This document shows positions 8,273-14,889 of a stretch of DNA of 37,745 nt, piece by piece. The notes under the pieces were generated by a model that did not search any database, had not been told where the DNA came from, and saw nothing but the letters and a program-made list of their open reading frames with translations. The DNA lies in contig JAIDJW010000005.1 of assembly GCA_029052015.1 (NCBI GenBank), positions 1-37,745 on the forward strand, written 5' to 3'. Numbering within the stretch: the first letter of the stretch is position 1; each line of letters begins with the position of its first letter. The DNA comes from Paramuribaculum sp. (GTDB lineage Bacteria > Bacteroidota > Bacteroidia > Bacteroidales > Muribaculaceae). Both the position numbers and the translations under genes were made by a program.

Positions 8273-9265
8273 TTAGTCCTGATTCAGGTTAACACGCTTG
8301 AAATCAACAACTGTCAGACCGGCAGCACTCTTTGCGAGATACTGACCGATGGTGAGAGTTGCGTCCTTAACAAACTCCTGCTCAAGGAGCACAGACTCCT
8401 TGTAGAACTTGTTAACACGTCCGTCTGCAATCTTCTCGATCATCTGAGCGGGAAGATTTGCAGCCTTAGCCTCAGCGGTTTCCTTCATGATAGCGCGACC
8501 CTTCTCGGCATCCTCGGCTGTAATCCAGCCCTTGGACATATTGCTTTCGATATGGTCCTCGCTGTCAAAGTGGTTGGGGTTGAGTCCGGCTTTCTTGAGA
8601 GCTGCCTCAACAGCCTTCTTCACCTGCTCCTCCTTAGTCTTCTCGATAGCAACGTTGCGCTCGCTCTCAACAACTGCGGCGGGAACGCTCTCGATGCTCA
8701 CTGCAACAGGATTCATCGAAGCCACCTGCATCGCAACATCGCGGCCAACCTGATAGTCTACACCCTCCTGGTTGAAGCCCACGATAGTAGCGAGCTTGTT
8801 GCCGAGGTGATTGTAGCTGGTGGTAGCGGGAGCCTCAATCCACTCGTAGGCGCCGATTTCCATCTTCTCGCCGGTCTTGCCGCTCTCCTCAACCACGAGG
8901 TCCTGGATGCTCTGACCGTCGAGCACTATAGCCTTGAGCTCATCCACGCTCTTGGGCTTGGAGCTCATTGCAGCGTCGAGAATTTTCTTTGTCAGGTCAA
9001 CGAAGCCTGCGTTTTTGGCAACGAAGTCTGTTTCGCACTTCAGGGCCACTACAGCCGCGAAATTGCCCTCGTTATTTGCCAGCACGCAACCCTCTGAAGC
9101 CTCGCGGTCCTCGCGCTTTGCAGCCACTGCCTGACCCTTCTTGCGAAGAATCTCCACGGCTGCCTCTATGTCGCCGTTAGTTTCGGCGAGGGCTTTTTTG
9201 CAGTCCATCAGGCCGGCGCTTGTAAGATTGCGCAGCTTGGTGATTTCTGCCATTGTTACTGCCAT
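8273..9265 (-). CDS. tsf: Translation elongation factor Ts
   Basis: EF-Ts is the guanine nucleotide exchange factor that recycles EF-Tu from GDP to GTP form. The 330-residue protein starts MAVTMAEITKLRNLT (UBA-like N-terminal domain with MDCKKALAE), carries the diagnostic core CETDFVAKN at about residues 77-85, and continues into two further core regions with the expected KE-rich C-terminal helices (NKFYKESVLLEQEFVKD). The MAVTM start is the usual Bacteroidetes form. It follows rpsB by 48 bases on the same strand, the near-universal rpsB-tsf order, and ends before a strong terminator. Confidence 0.98.
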   Translation of the reverse strand: MAVTMAEITKLRNLTSAGLMDCKKALAETNGDIEAAVEILRKKGQAVAAKREDREASEGCVLANNEGNFAAVVALKCETDFVAKNAGFVDLTKKILDAAMSSKPKSVDELKAIVLDGQSIQDLVVEESGKTGEKMEIGAYEWIEAPATTSYNHLGNKLATIVGFNQEGVDYQVGRDVAMQVASMNPVAVSIESVPAAVVESERNVAIEKTKEEQVKKAVEAALKKAGLNPNHFDSEDHIESNMSKGWITAEDAEKGRAIMKETAEAKAANLPAQMIEKIADGRVNKFYKESVLLEQEFVKDATLTIGQYLAKSAAGLTVVDFKRVNLNQD

Positions 9266-9313
9266 ATTGTTCTTTGTTTTTTTGCGTTAGTAAAAAATAT
9301 CACGAGTCGATGC

Positions 9314-10156
9314 TCACTCTGCAGCGGGAGCTTCCTCGGCTGCAGCCTCTTCAGCTGCGGGAGCCTCGGCAGCCTCCTCGTTGCGTGCGCCGCGGCTCAC
9401 TCTGCGACGCTCTCTGCGGGGAGCGCCCTCGCCGTTCTCGCCGGCTGCGGCTGCGTCAACCTTCTCAACCTTGCGCTCTTCGAGGCCTTCTGCCATTGCG
9501 CCGCACACTGTGTCGAGGATAAGCTCGATGCTCTTGCTTGCGTCGTCGTTGGCGGGGATTACGAAGTCAACGTCGTTGGGATTTGAATTGGTGTCTACCA
9601 TAGCGAACACAGGGATACCAAGACGGTTTGCCTCGGCAACAGCGATACGCTCCTTGAGCACGTCAACTACAAAGAGAGCGCTCGGCAGACGGTTCAGGTC
9701 GGCGATAGAGCCGAGAGTCTTCTCGAGTTTGGCTCTCTGACGGGTGATCTGAAGCTTCTCGCGCTTTGACAGATTGTCAAAAGTGCCGTCCTTGGTCATC
9801 TTGTCGATGGCGGTCATCTTCTTGACAGCCTTGCGGATGGTCGGGAAGTTTGTGAGCATGCCGCCGGGCCAGCGCTCGATAACATAGGGCATGCCTACTG
9901 TCTGCGCTTTTTCGGCAACAACTTGTTTGGCCTGTTTTTTGGTCGCTACGAAGAGCACCTTCTTGCCGCTCTTGGCAATGCTCTTCAGAGCGTTGGCGGC
10001 CTCATCCAGCTTGGCGGCTGTCTTGTAGAGGTCGATGATGTGGATACCGTTGCGCTCCATGAAGATATAGGGCGCCATTGCAGGATTCCATTTTCTTTTG
10101 AGGTGACCGAAATGGCAACCTGCTTCTAAAAGTTGGTCAAATGTGGGAGTTGACAT
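9314..10156 (-). CDS. rpsB: 30S ribosomal protein S2
   Basis: S2 binds the back of the 30S subunit near S1. The 280-residue protein begins MSTPTFDQLLEAGCHFGHLKRKW and contains the hallmarks NGIHIIDLYKTA, FVATKKQA, ERWPGGMLTNF and FVIPANDDASKSIEL. The first 230 residues are standard; the last 45 or so form a low-complexity tail, first basic (RRERRRVSRGARNEE), then Ala/Glu-only. Such acidic tails occur in Bacteroidetes S2 and are probably disordered. The 110-base gap to rpsI contains a small hairpin (see separate entry). Cotranscribed with tsf. Confidence 0.98.
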   Translation of the reverse strand: MSTPTFDQLLEAGCHFGHLKRKWNPAMAPYIFMERNGIHIIDLYKTAAKLDEAANALKSIAKSGKKVLFVATKKQAKQVVAEKAQTVGMPYVIERWPGGMLTNFPTIRKAVKKMTAIDKMTKDGTFDNLSKREKLQITRQRAKLEKTLGSIADLNRLPSALFVVDVLKERIAVAEANRLGIPVFAMVDTNSNPNDVDFVIPANDDASKSIELILDTVCGAMAEGLEERKVEKVDAAAAGENGEGAPRRERRRVSRGARNEEAAEAPAAEEAAAEEAPAAE

Positions 10157-10197
10157 TATTTCTTTTCGTTTTTTGTTTACGTTCTTTTGGATTCAAT

Positions 10198-10229
10198 CAT
10201 GCGGTAGGGAGAACGATTATCCATCCGCA
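10198..10229 (-). promoter_or_regulatory. Possible structured leader of rpsB
   Basis: In the rpsI-rpsB gap, minus strand, TGCGG and CCGCA arms enclose a second GGA/TCC pairing around ATAATCGTT. Autoregulatory leaders upstream of rpsB are known in other bacteria; that this hairpin has such a role is only inference. No TAnnTTTG promoter was found in the gap. Confidence 0.2.
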
Positions 10230-10266
10230 CGATTTAGATTCTAAACACTTGGCACTCGCAGCGTCA

Positions 10267-10653
10267 TTAACGCTTAGAGAACTGGAAGCGCTTGCGGGCC
10301 TTCGGCTGACCGGGCTTCTTACGCTCTACGCTGCGCGGGTCGCGGGTCATGAAGCCTTCCTTGCGCAGAGCGCTCTTGTCTTCCGGATTGATCTTCACCA
10401 GCGCGCGGGCGATTGCAAGGCGAAGAGCCTCGGCCTGACCTTTGTAGCCGCCGCCGTCAAGATTCACCTGGATGTCATACTTCTCGCAGCAGTCAAGAAG
10501 AGCCAGAGGCTGCTTAACGATATACTGCAGGATGCTGCTGGGGAAATAAGCCTCGAGAGCACGACGGTTGATTGTGATTGCGCCATTGCCATCCTTGAGG
10601 ATTACGCGCGCAACTGCGGCCTTACGACGGCCTACTGCATTTACTGGTTCCAT
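10267..10653 (-). CDS. rpsI: 30S ribosomal protein S9
   Basis: S9 lies in the 30S head, its C-terminal tail reaching the P-site tRNA. The 128-residue product has the standard order: VNAVGRRKAAVARVIL at the N-terminus, GGGYKGQAEALRLAIARAL in the middle, and the basic C-terminus PRSVERKKPGQPKARKRFQFSKR ending in the conserved K-R that contacts tRNA. The length is typical. It is only eight bases downstream of rplM, the conserved L13-S9 pair. Confidence 0.98.
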   Translation of the reverse strand: MEPVNAVGRRKAAVARVILKDGNGAITINRRALEAYFPSSILQYIVKQPLALLDCCEKYDIQVNLDGGGYKGQAEALRLAIARALVKINPEDKSALRKEGFMTRDPRSVERKKPGQPKARKRFQFSKR

Positions 10654-10661
10654 ACTCTGGC

Positions 10662-11141
10662 TTATTTAAGTTTGTTAATGTCGATTACCTTCGGATTCTG
10701 AGCTGCGTGGGGGTGCTCGCTTCCGTTATACACGTGCATATTCTCGATGATGCGGCGACCAAGACGGTTCTTCGGCAGCATACCCTTCATGACTTTGATA
10801 AACAAGGGGTTGTAGCCGGGTTTCAGGTGCTTGTTCTGCGCCTTCTTCATCAGCACTTCCGGAGTGGTGGCGCGCTGGCCGCCGGGATAGCCGGTGTATG
10901 ACAGATAAACTCGGTCGGTCATCTTCTTGCCGGTAAGGCGCACCTTGTCGGCGTTGATGATGATTACATTGTCGCCGCATTCCATATTCGGCGAATAGCA
11001 AGGCTTGTACTTGCCGCGGAGGATCTTGGCGACTTTAGCGCAAAGACGGCCAAGAACCTGGTCGGTGGCGTCTACCACCACCCACTCGTGCTCTACACTC
11101 TGAGCATTGGGGGTTACTGTTCTGTAGCTTAAAGTATCCAC
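10662..11141 (-). CDS. rplM: 50S ribosomal protein L13 (GTG start)
   Basis: L13 is an early-assembling 50S protein. I place the start at the GTG at 11141 (VDTLSYRTVTPNAQSVEHEW), because Bacteroidetes L13 proteins begin with MDTLSY; the 47 extra codons in the ORF track run through the 5' leader into the promoter. The resulting 159 residues include WVVVDATDQVLGRLCAKVAK, GDNVIIINADKVRLTGKK, YLSYTGYPGG and KGMLPKNRLGRR, all diagnostic. It leads the run rplM-rpsI-rpsB-tsf. A complete promoter and a leader of roughly 100 bases lie upstream, leaving room for translational feedback control. Confidence 0.96.
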   Translation of the reverse strand: MDTLSYRTVTPNAQSVEHEWVVVDATDQVLGRLCAKVAKILRGKYKPCYSPNMECGDNVIIINADKVRLTGKKMTDRVYLSYTGYPGGQRATTPEVLMKKAQNKHLKPGYNPLFIKVMKGMLPKNRLGRRIIENMHVYNGSEHPHAAQNPKVIDINKLK

Positions 11142-11247
11142 TTTTAAATAATTAATTAATAGGTTTTTAACAGAGCTGCGCGCTGCGCCGACAGGCCAAT
11201 GGCGGCTTAACGCATCGCCCCGATGATTATTCTTACGGGCATAATCG
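11142..11247 (-). promoter_or_regulatory. 5' leader of rplM, potentially structured
   Basis: Between the predicted start point and the GTG are about 100 bases. On the minus strand the distal half has complementary GATTAT/ATAATC and CCGAT/ATCGG arms plus GC-rich blocks able to form competing hairpins; the proximal half is AT-rich (CCTATTAATTAATTATTTAA). L13 represses its own operon in E. coli, so a leader target here is plausible but unproven. Confidence 0.3.
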
Positions 11248-11251
11248 GCTG

Positions 11252-11283
11252 CAAAATTACTAATTATTTGCTTATTACGCAAA
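11252..11283 (-). promoter_or_regulatory. Near-consensus promoter of the rplM operon
   Basis: On the minus strand TTTG (11283-11280), exactly 20 bases, then TAATTTTG (11259-11252). Both boxes match the Bacteroidetes sigma-ABfr consensus completely. Confidence 0.85.
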
Positions 11284-11328
11284 ACATTTCACCACAACAA
11301 CCCCACTTTTTTATTTCACAAAAAATAC

Positions 11329-11336
11329 TACTTTTG
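11329..11336 (+). promoter_or_regulatory. -7 box of the MFS gene (divergent from rplM)
   Basis: TACTTTTG matches TAnnTTTG, followed by CACC. The -33 position holds only T-rich sequence. Transcription from here would carry a leader of nearly 200 bases containing the repeat-like element at 11371-11470. Confidence 0.5.
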
Positions 11337-11370
11337 CACCCCGATTCACATAAGTAACCCGCAAAAATTA

Positions 11371-11470
11371 GCTGCGAGTGATTTTTGAGCTTTGTTCGAG
11401 TGATTTTTGTTTGAAGACGAAGGTTTGTAGCGAGCTACATGCCTGAGGATGAAATCGAAAAGCGCCGCAG
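11371..11470 (+). repeat. Hairpin-forming element with internal GAGTGATTTTTG duplication
   Basis: The 12-mer GAGTGATTTTTG occurs twice, at 11376-11387 and 11398-11409. It is followed by TGTAGC-GA-GCTACA, a perfect hairpin (11426-11439), and the ends CTGCG (near 11372) and CGCAG (near 11466) are complementary, with GATTT/AAATC pairing further in. The whole could fold as one long imperfect hairpin. It has no open reading frame. It resembles dispersed intergenic elements of Bacteroidales, but only one copy is in this window. Confidence 0.4.
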
Positions 11471-11538
11471 TAAACAACGAGTTACCGATGACTTTTAATA
11501 TCAACTAATTTTTTAAGAGTTACTTAGCATTATTACAC

Positions 11539-12723
11539 ATGAACAAAGGACTGACAGCACTCGCCCTCGGCACATTCGCCCTCGGCATAGCCGAATTCCT
11601 AATGATGGGCATACTGTCCAACATCGCCGCATCAATGAACATCTCCGTCACCACCGCCGGACACTTCATCTCAGCATACGCCGCAGGAGTGTGCTGCGGA
11701 GCCCCCGCGCTGCTCTTCGCACGAAAAATACCACTGAAAAAACTCATGGCGATACTCGCCGCAACAATAGCCGTCGGCAACCTCTGCGCCGCAATCGCCC
11801 CCACCTACTGGACATTCATGGCTGCGCGATTCATCTCAGGCCTGCCACACGGAGCATACTTCGGAGTCGGAGCAATCGTGGCGCGAAAACTCGCCGCCCC
11901 GGGCAAGCAGGTCAGCGCAGTGTCAATCATGATTGCCGGAATGACAGTCGCAACACTCGTAGGAGTACCCGCCGGCACATTCATTGCCAACACCCTGCAG
12001 TGGCGCGTGGCATTCTACACCGTCGCAGCCGCCGGAATCCTCACCTACATACTTATAAAAGTGTGGGTCAGAGACGTCGGCAAACTCCCCGACATGGGAT
12101 TCAAAGGACAGTTCGGATTCCTCACCACCCTCCCGCCATGGCTGATATTCGGCGGAGTGATATTCGGACAGACAGGCATATACTGCTGGTACAGCTACAT
12201 CGACCCCATGCTCACCAACGCAAGCCGCTTCACCGCCGCCCGGCTCCCATGGCTCATGGCACTCGCCGGATTCGGAATGTTTGCCGGCAACCTCATCGCC
12301 GGACGCCTCAGCGACCGATTCAAGCCCGCAGCAGTAGCCGCGGCAGTAATGGCGGCGGCAATCCCTATCCTCGCGCTCTTCCATCTGCTGGCAGACATTC
12401 AGACAGCCGCCGCGCTGCTAATGATGCTCGGCACAGCCTCACTATTCGGCTCAGGAAGCCCCCTCCAGTCATCAATCGTAGGCTACAGCGCCGGAGGCGA
12501 AATGCTCGGAGCCGCATGCATACAGATAGCCTACAACGCCGGCAACGCAATCGCCGCATACATCGGCGGACTCGTCATCAACGCCACCGGCAGCTACACC
12601 GCACCCTCACTCGCAGGCATACCCATCACCGCCGTCGGAGTAATACTCCTTATTATATTATACCGCCGCAACGAGCGCCCGGGCGCCCTCCACCACCCCT
12701 ACTCCCCGGCGCCGAAGTCATGA
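11539..12723 (+). CDS. AraJ-like major facilitator superfamily exporter
   Basis: The 394-residue protein has about twelve hydrophobic helices. Its N-terminus LALGTFALGIAEFLMMGIL, the segment AARFISGLPHGAYFGVGAIVARKLAAPGKQVSAVSIMIAGMTVATLVGVPAGTFI and later AAALLMM ... GEMLGAACIQIAYNAGNAIAAYIGG follow E. coli AraJ and other DHA1-type sugar-efflux or drug:H+ antiporters throughout. The substrate is unknown; AraJ itself has no settled physiological role. The gene is a single transcription unit: an own -7 box lies 200 bases upstream and a bidirectional terminator follows. Its coding strand is strongly C-rich. Confidence 0.9.
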   Translation: MNKGLTALALGTFALGIAEFLMMGILSNIAASMNISVTTAGHFISAYAAGVCCGAPALLFARKIPLKKLMAILAATIAVGNLCAAIAPTYWTFMAARFISGLPHGAYFGVGAIVARKLAAPGKQVSAVSIMIAGMTVATLVGVPAGTFIANTLQWRVAFYTVAAAGILTYILIKVWVRDVGKLPDMGFKGQFGFLTTLPPWLIFGGVIFGQTGIYCWYSYIDPMLTNASRFTAARLPWLMALAGFGMFAGNLIAGRLSDRFKPAAVAAAVMAAAIPILALFHLLADIQTAAALLMMLGTASLFGSGSPLQSSIVGYSAGGEMLGAACIQIAYNAGNAIAAYIGGLVINATGSYTAPSLAGIPITAVGVILLIILYRRNERPGALHHPYSPAPKS

Positions 12724-12733
12724 CACACACAAA

Positions 12734-12767
12734 AAAAGCGGGCAGCGCATCGCGCTGTCCGCTTTTT
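12734..12767. terminator. Bidirectional terminator between MFS gene and rpmA
   Basis: A-tract, GCGG-G-CAGCGC, three-base loop, GCGCTG-T-CCGC, T-tract: the stem is symmetrical and serves the plus-strand MFS gene and the convergent minus-strand rplU-rpmA pair. Confidence 0.85.
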
Positions 12768-12785
12768 ATTCTTTCAGATTAGTGG

Positions 12786-13046
12786 TTACGCCTCGGCAGG
12801 AGCCACATTGATAAAGCGGCGACCGTTTTTACCTTCGGTAAACACTACTTTGCCGTCAACGAGAGCATAGATGGTGTGATCCTTACCCATACCCACATTT
12901 TCACCGGGATGGTGCACTGTACCGCGCTGGCGTTTGATGATGTTGCCGGCCTTCGCGTACTGACCACCAAAAATCTTAACACCGAGTCGTTTGCTTTCTG
13001 ACTCGCGGCCGTTCTTTGAACTACCTACACCTTTTTTATGTGCCAT
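12786..13046 (-). CDS. rpmA: 50S ribosomal protein L27
   Basis: L27 has an N-terminal tail near the peptidyl transferase centre. The 86-residue product begins [24 protein letters not shown], continues [29 protein letters not shown] and ends FINVAPAEA, the complete family signature at normal length. There is no Firmicutes-style cleavable N-terminal extension. It follows rplU by 20 bases in the usual L21-L27 order. Confidence 0.98.
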   Translation of the reverse strand: MAHKKGVGSSKNGRESESKRLGVKIFGGQYAKAGNIIKRQRGTVHHPGENVGMGKDHTIYALVDGKVVFTEGKNGRRFINVAPAEA

Positions 13047-13066
13047 TTCTTTAAGATTTTAGAGGA

Positions 13067-13387
13067 TTAAGCAACAACTTCTTTGATTAACACCTTGGTG
13101 AAATACTGACGGTGACCGTTTTTGCGACGATAGCCTTTACGACGTTTCTTCTTGAAAACAATCACTTTGTCACCCTTCACGAGAGGAACAAGCACCTCGC
13201 AGACAACCTTCGCGCCGTCTACTGTCGGAGCGCCGACCTTTACCGCACCCTCAGACTCGCTGAGAAGAACACGGTCAAACTCTACCTTGTCACCCTCTTT
13301 GGCATTCTCACCAAGATAGTGAACATACAGGAACTTCTCAGGCTCTGCCTTGAACTGCTGTCCTTGGATTTCTACAATTGCGTACAT
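13067..13387 (-). CDS. rplU: 50S ribosomal protein L21
   Basis: L21 binds 23S rRNA next to L20. The 106-residue protein shows the family layout: [22 protein letters not shown] at the N-terminus, [19 protein letters not shown], and the RNA-binding C-terminus [28 protein letters not shown]. The length is typical. First gene of the rplU-rpmA pair, behind its own promoter. Confidence 0.98.
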   Translation of the reverse strand: MYAIVEIQGQQFKAEPEKFLYVHYLGENAKEGDKVEFDRVLLSESEGAVKVGAPTVDGAKVVCEVLVPLVKGDKVIVFKKKRRKGYRRKNGHRQYFTKVLIKEVVA

Positions 13388-13489
13388 CCTTATTTATAAG
13401 ATTTTACGGGTTGCATCCCGCAGGCGGCCACGCCACTCACTCTATTGGGCGAAGCACTTTTTCCGGGCCCGACGGGGAAAATTCGGCTG
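13388..13489 (-). promoter_or_regulatory. 5' leader of rplU
   Basis: About 95 leader bases precede the L21 start. On the minus strand a CGGG-ATGCAA-CCCG hairpin lies close to the start codon and a GC-rich block with CCCG/CGGG pairing lies near the 5' end. Leader-mediated control of L21 genes is known in Firmicutes; relevance here is inference. Confidence 0.25.
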
Positions 13490-13521
13490 CAAAGATACAC
13501 ATTTATCTCCACCCCCGCAAC
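13490..13521 (-). promoter_or_regulatory. Promoter of rplU-rpmA
   Basis: On the minus strand GTTG (13521-13518), 20 bases, then TATCTTTG (13497-13490), matching the Bacteroidetes consensus. Between this promoter and the efflux promoter (13522-13693) I recognise no feature. Confidence 0.75.
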
Positions 13522-13693
13522 CCCCAGCCTTTATTTTTATTCCCGACGCGAGCTTCAGCTAACCTATTTGTCGCCTGTGCGCGCAGCCATGGCCGCATTT
13601 ATCTTCCATAGACGCACCTATAACCCCTTTTGTTACACACACATAGTTAAAATTCATTAATTCGCAAAACATCCTGAAAAACGCCCAAATATA

Positions 13694-13725
13694 TTTGCAT
13701 TAATCTGGATAATATCATACCTTTG
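13694..13725 (+). promoter_or_regulatory. Promoter of the RND efflux operon
   Basis: TTTG (13694-13697), exactly 20 bases, TACCTTTG (13718-13725): both boxes are full matches. The TTTG is itself the end of TATATTTG (13690-13697), a second possible -7 box, so tandem start points are conceivable. The leader would be only about 14 bases, leaving little space for RNA-level control. Confidence 0.85.
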
Positions 13726-13745
13726 GCGCAAAGAAATCTATTCCA

Positions 13746-14828
13746 ATGAAAATAACCGGCATAAAAATCATCACAGCAGCACTGATTACCCCCATTATAC
13801 TCGGCGCATGCTCATCAAAAAGCGACAAATCCGACAAGGATTCAAACGACTCAATCGCAACAGTGCTTCCATCGCGAATACCTGAGGTCAAAACCATGAC
13901 TCTCCAGCCCAAAATATTCACACACGAAATTGTCAGCAACGGCAAAGTCAGCGCACACGATTTCGCCGACCTGCGTTTCGCATCATCCGACGCCGTCATT
14001 GACCGCATTTTTGTCAAGAACGGCACACACGTCCGTAAAGGACAAGCTATTGCAGAGCTCGACCGATTCAAACTCGAAAACCAGTTGAAGCAAAACGAAA
14101 ACGACCTCGCAAAAGCAAAACTCGAACTCGCCGACGTGCTTATCGGACAAGGCTACGACCCCGACAAGCCGGAAGCAGTGCCTGCAGAAGTCATGAAACT
14201 CGCACGCCTGCGCAGCGGACTCGACCAGGCGGAAACCGTCATTAAAGCCACACGACGCGACCTTGAATCTTCCACACTCGTTGCCCCATTTGACGGAGTT
14301 GTGGCAAACCTTTTCCAGAAACCCCACAACCGCCCCGATGCCTCCCAGCCCTTCTGCAGAATCGTCGCTTCCGGACAGATGGATGTGGAATTTACCGTTC
14401 TTGAAAGCGAACTCCCGGTTATACGCACCGGCGACGAAGTAAACGTCGGAGCATTCGCATCTACCGACACATACCCCGGACGCGTCACAGAAATCAACCC
14501 CGTTGTCGACGAAGACGGCCTTGTCAAAGTGCGCGCATCCGTCACCGGAGCAAAAGACCTTTTCGACGGCATGAATGTCAAGGTCAGCGTGCGCCGCGCC
14601 CTTGACGAGCAGCTCGTGGTGCCAAAGAGCGCAGTGGTGCTGCGCACTGGCAAGCAGGTAGTGTTCACCGCCGACGGCAACAAAGCCATTTGGAACTACG
14701 TGCACACCGGACTTGAAAACATGAACGAATGCGTCATAGTTGACGGACTCCAGCCCGGCATGGAAGTCATTTATGACGGCAACGTCAACCTGGCCCACGA
14801 AGCACCCATCAAAAAAATCACCGAATAA
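13746..14828 (+). CDS. RND efflux periplasmic adaptor (membrane fusion protein), lipoprotein
   Basis: The 360-residue protein has a lipoprotein signal with lipobox LGAC (Cys22), then the HlyD/AcrA family order: barrel-sandwich half AVIDRIFVKNGTHVRKGQAIAELD (about 80-105), a short alpha-hairpin (105-165, LKQNENDLAKAKLELAD), the second lipoyl half STLVAPFDGVVANLF, a beta-barrel domain (VEFTVLESELPVIRTGDEVNV) and a membrane-proximal domain ending VIYDGNVNLAHEAPIKKI. Such adaptors join an inner-membrane RND pump to a TolC-type channel. First gene of the four-gene operon; 61 bases, including an inverted repeat, separate it from the first permease. Confidence 0.93.
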   Translation: MKITGIKIITAALITPIILGACSSKSDKSDKDSNDSIATVLPSRIPEVKTMTLQPKIFTHEIVSNGKVSAHDFADLRFASSDAVIDRIFVKNGTHVRKGQAIAELDRFKLENQLKQNENDLAKAKLELADVLIGQGYDPDKPEAVPAEVMKLARLRSGLDQAETVIKATRRDLESSTLVAPFDGVVANLFQKPHNRPDASQPFCRIVASGQMDVEFTVLESELPVIRTGDEVNVGAFASTDTYPGRVTEINPVVDEDGLVKVRASVTGAKDLFDGMNVKVSVRRALDEQLVVPKSAVVLRTGKQVVFTADGNKAIWNYVHTGLENMNECVIVDGLQPGMEVIYDGNVNLAHEAPIKKITE

Positions 14829-14843
14829 ACCAATCTCCTTAAT

Positions 14844-14866
14844 ATTATAGCTATCATAGCTATAAT
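14844..14866. promoter_or_regulatory. 11-bp inverted repeat between adaptor and first permease
   Basis: ATTATAGCTAT, one central base, ATAGCTATAAT: a perfect 11-bp inverted repeat in the gap 14829-14889. It is AT-rich and lacks a following T-run, so it is not a clear terminator. It could be a protein-binding site or a weak processing hairpin that sets different levels of adaptor and pump. Confidence 0.35.
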
Positions 14867-14889
14867 GCTATCATCTGCTACCTTAGATT

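Noticed and set aside
7595-9097. 500-codon plus-strand ORF across the helicase, intergenic repeat and tsf
   Set aside because: It runs antisense through two certain genes and the tsf terminator; no domain seen.
11142-11282. 47-codon N-terminal extension of L13 in the ORF track
   Set aside because: It is translated from the promoter and leader; family alignment fixes the start at the GTG at 11141.
11691-12782. 363-codon plus-strand ORF in another frame of the MFS gene
   Set aside because: Arg/His/Pro-rich out-of-frame translation of a clear transporter gene.
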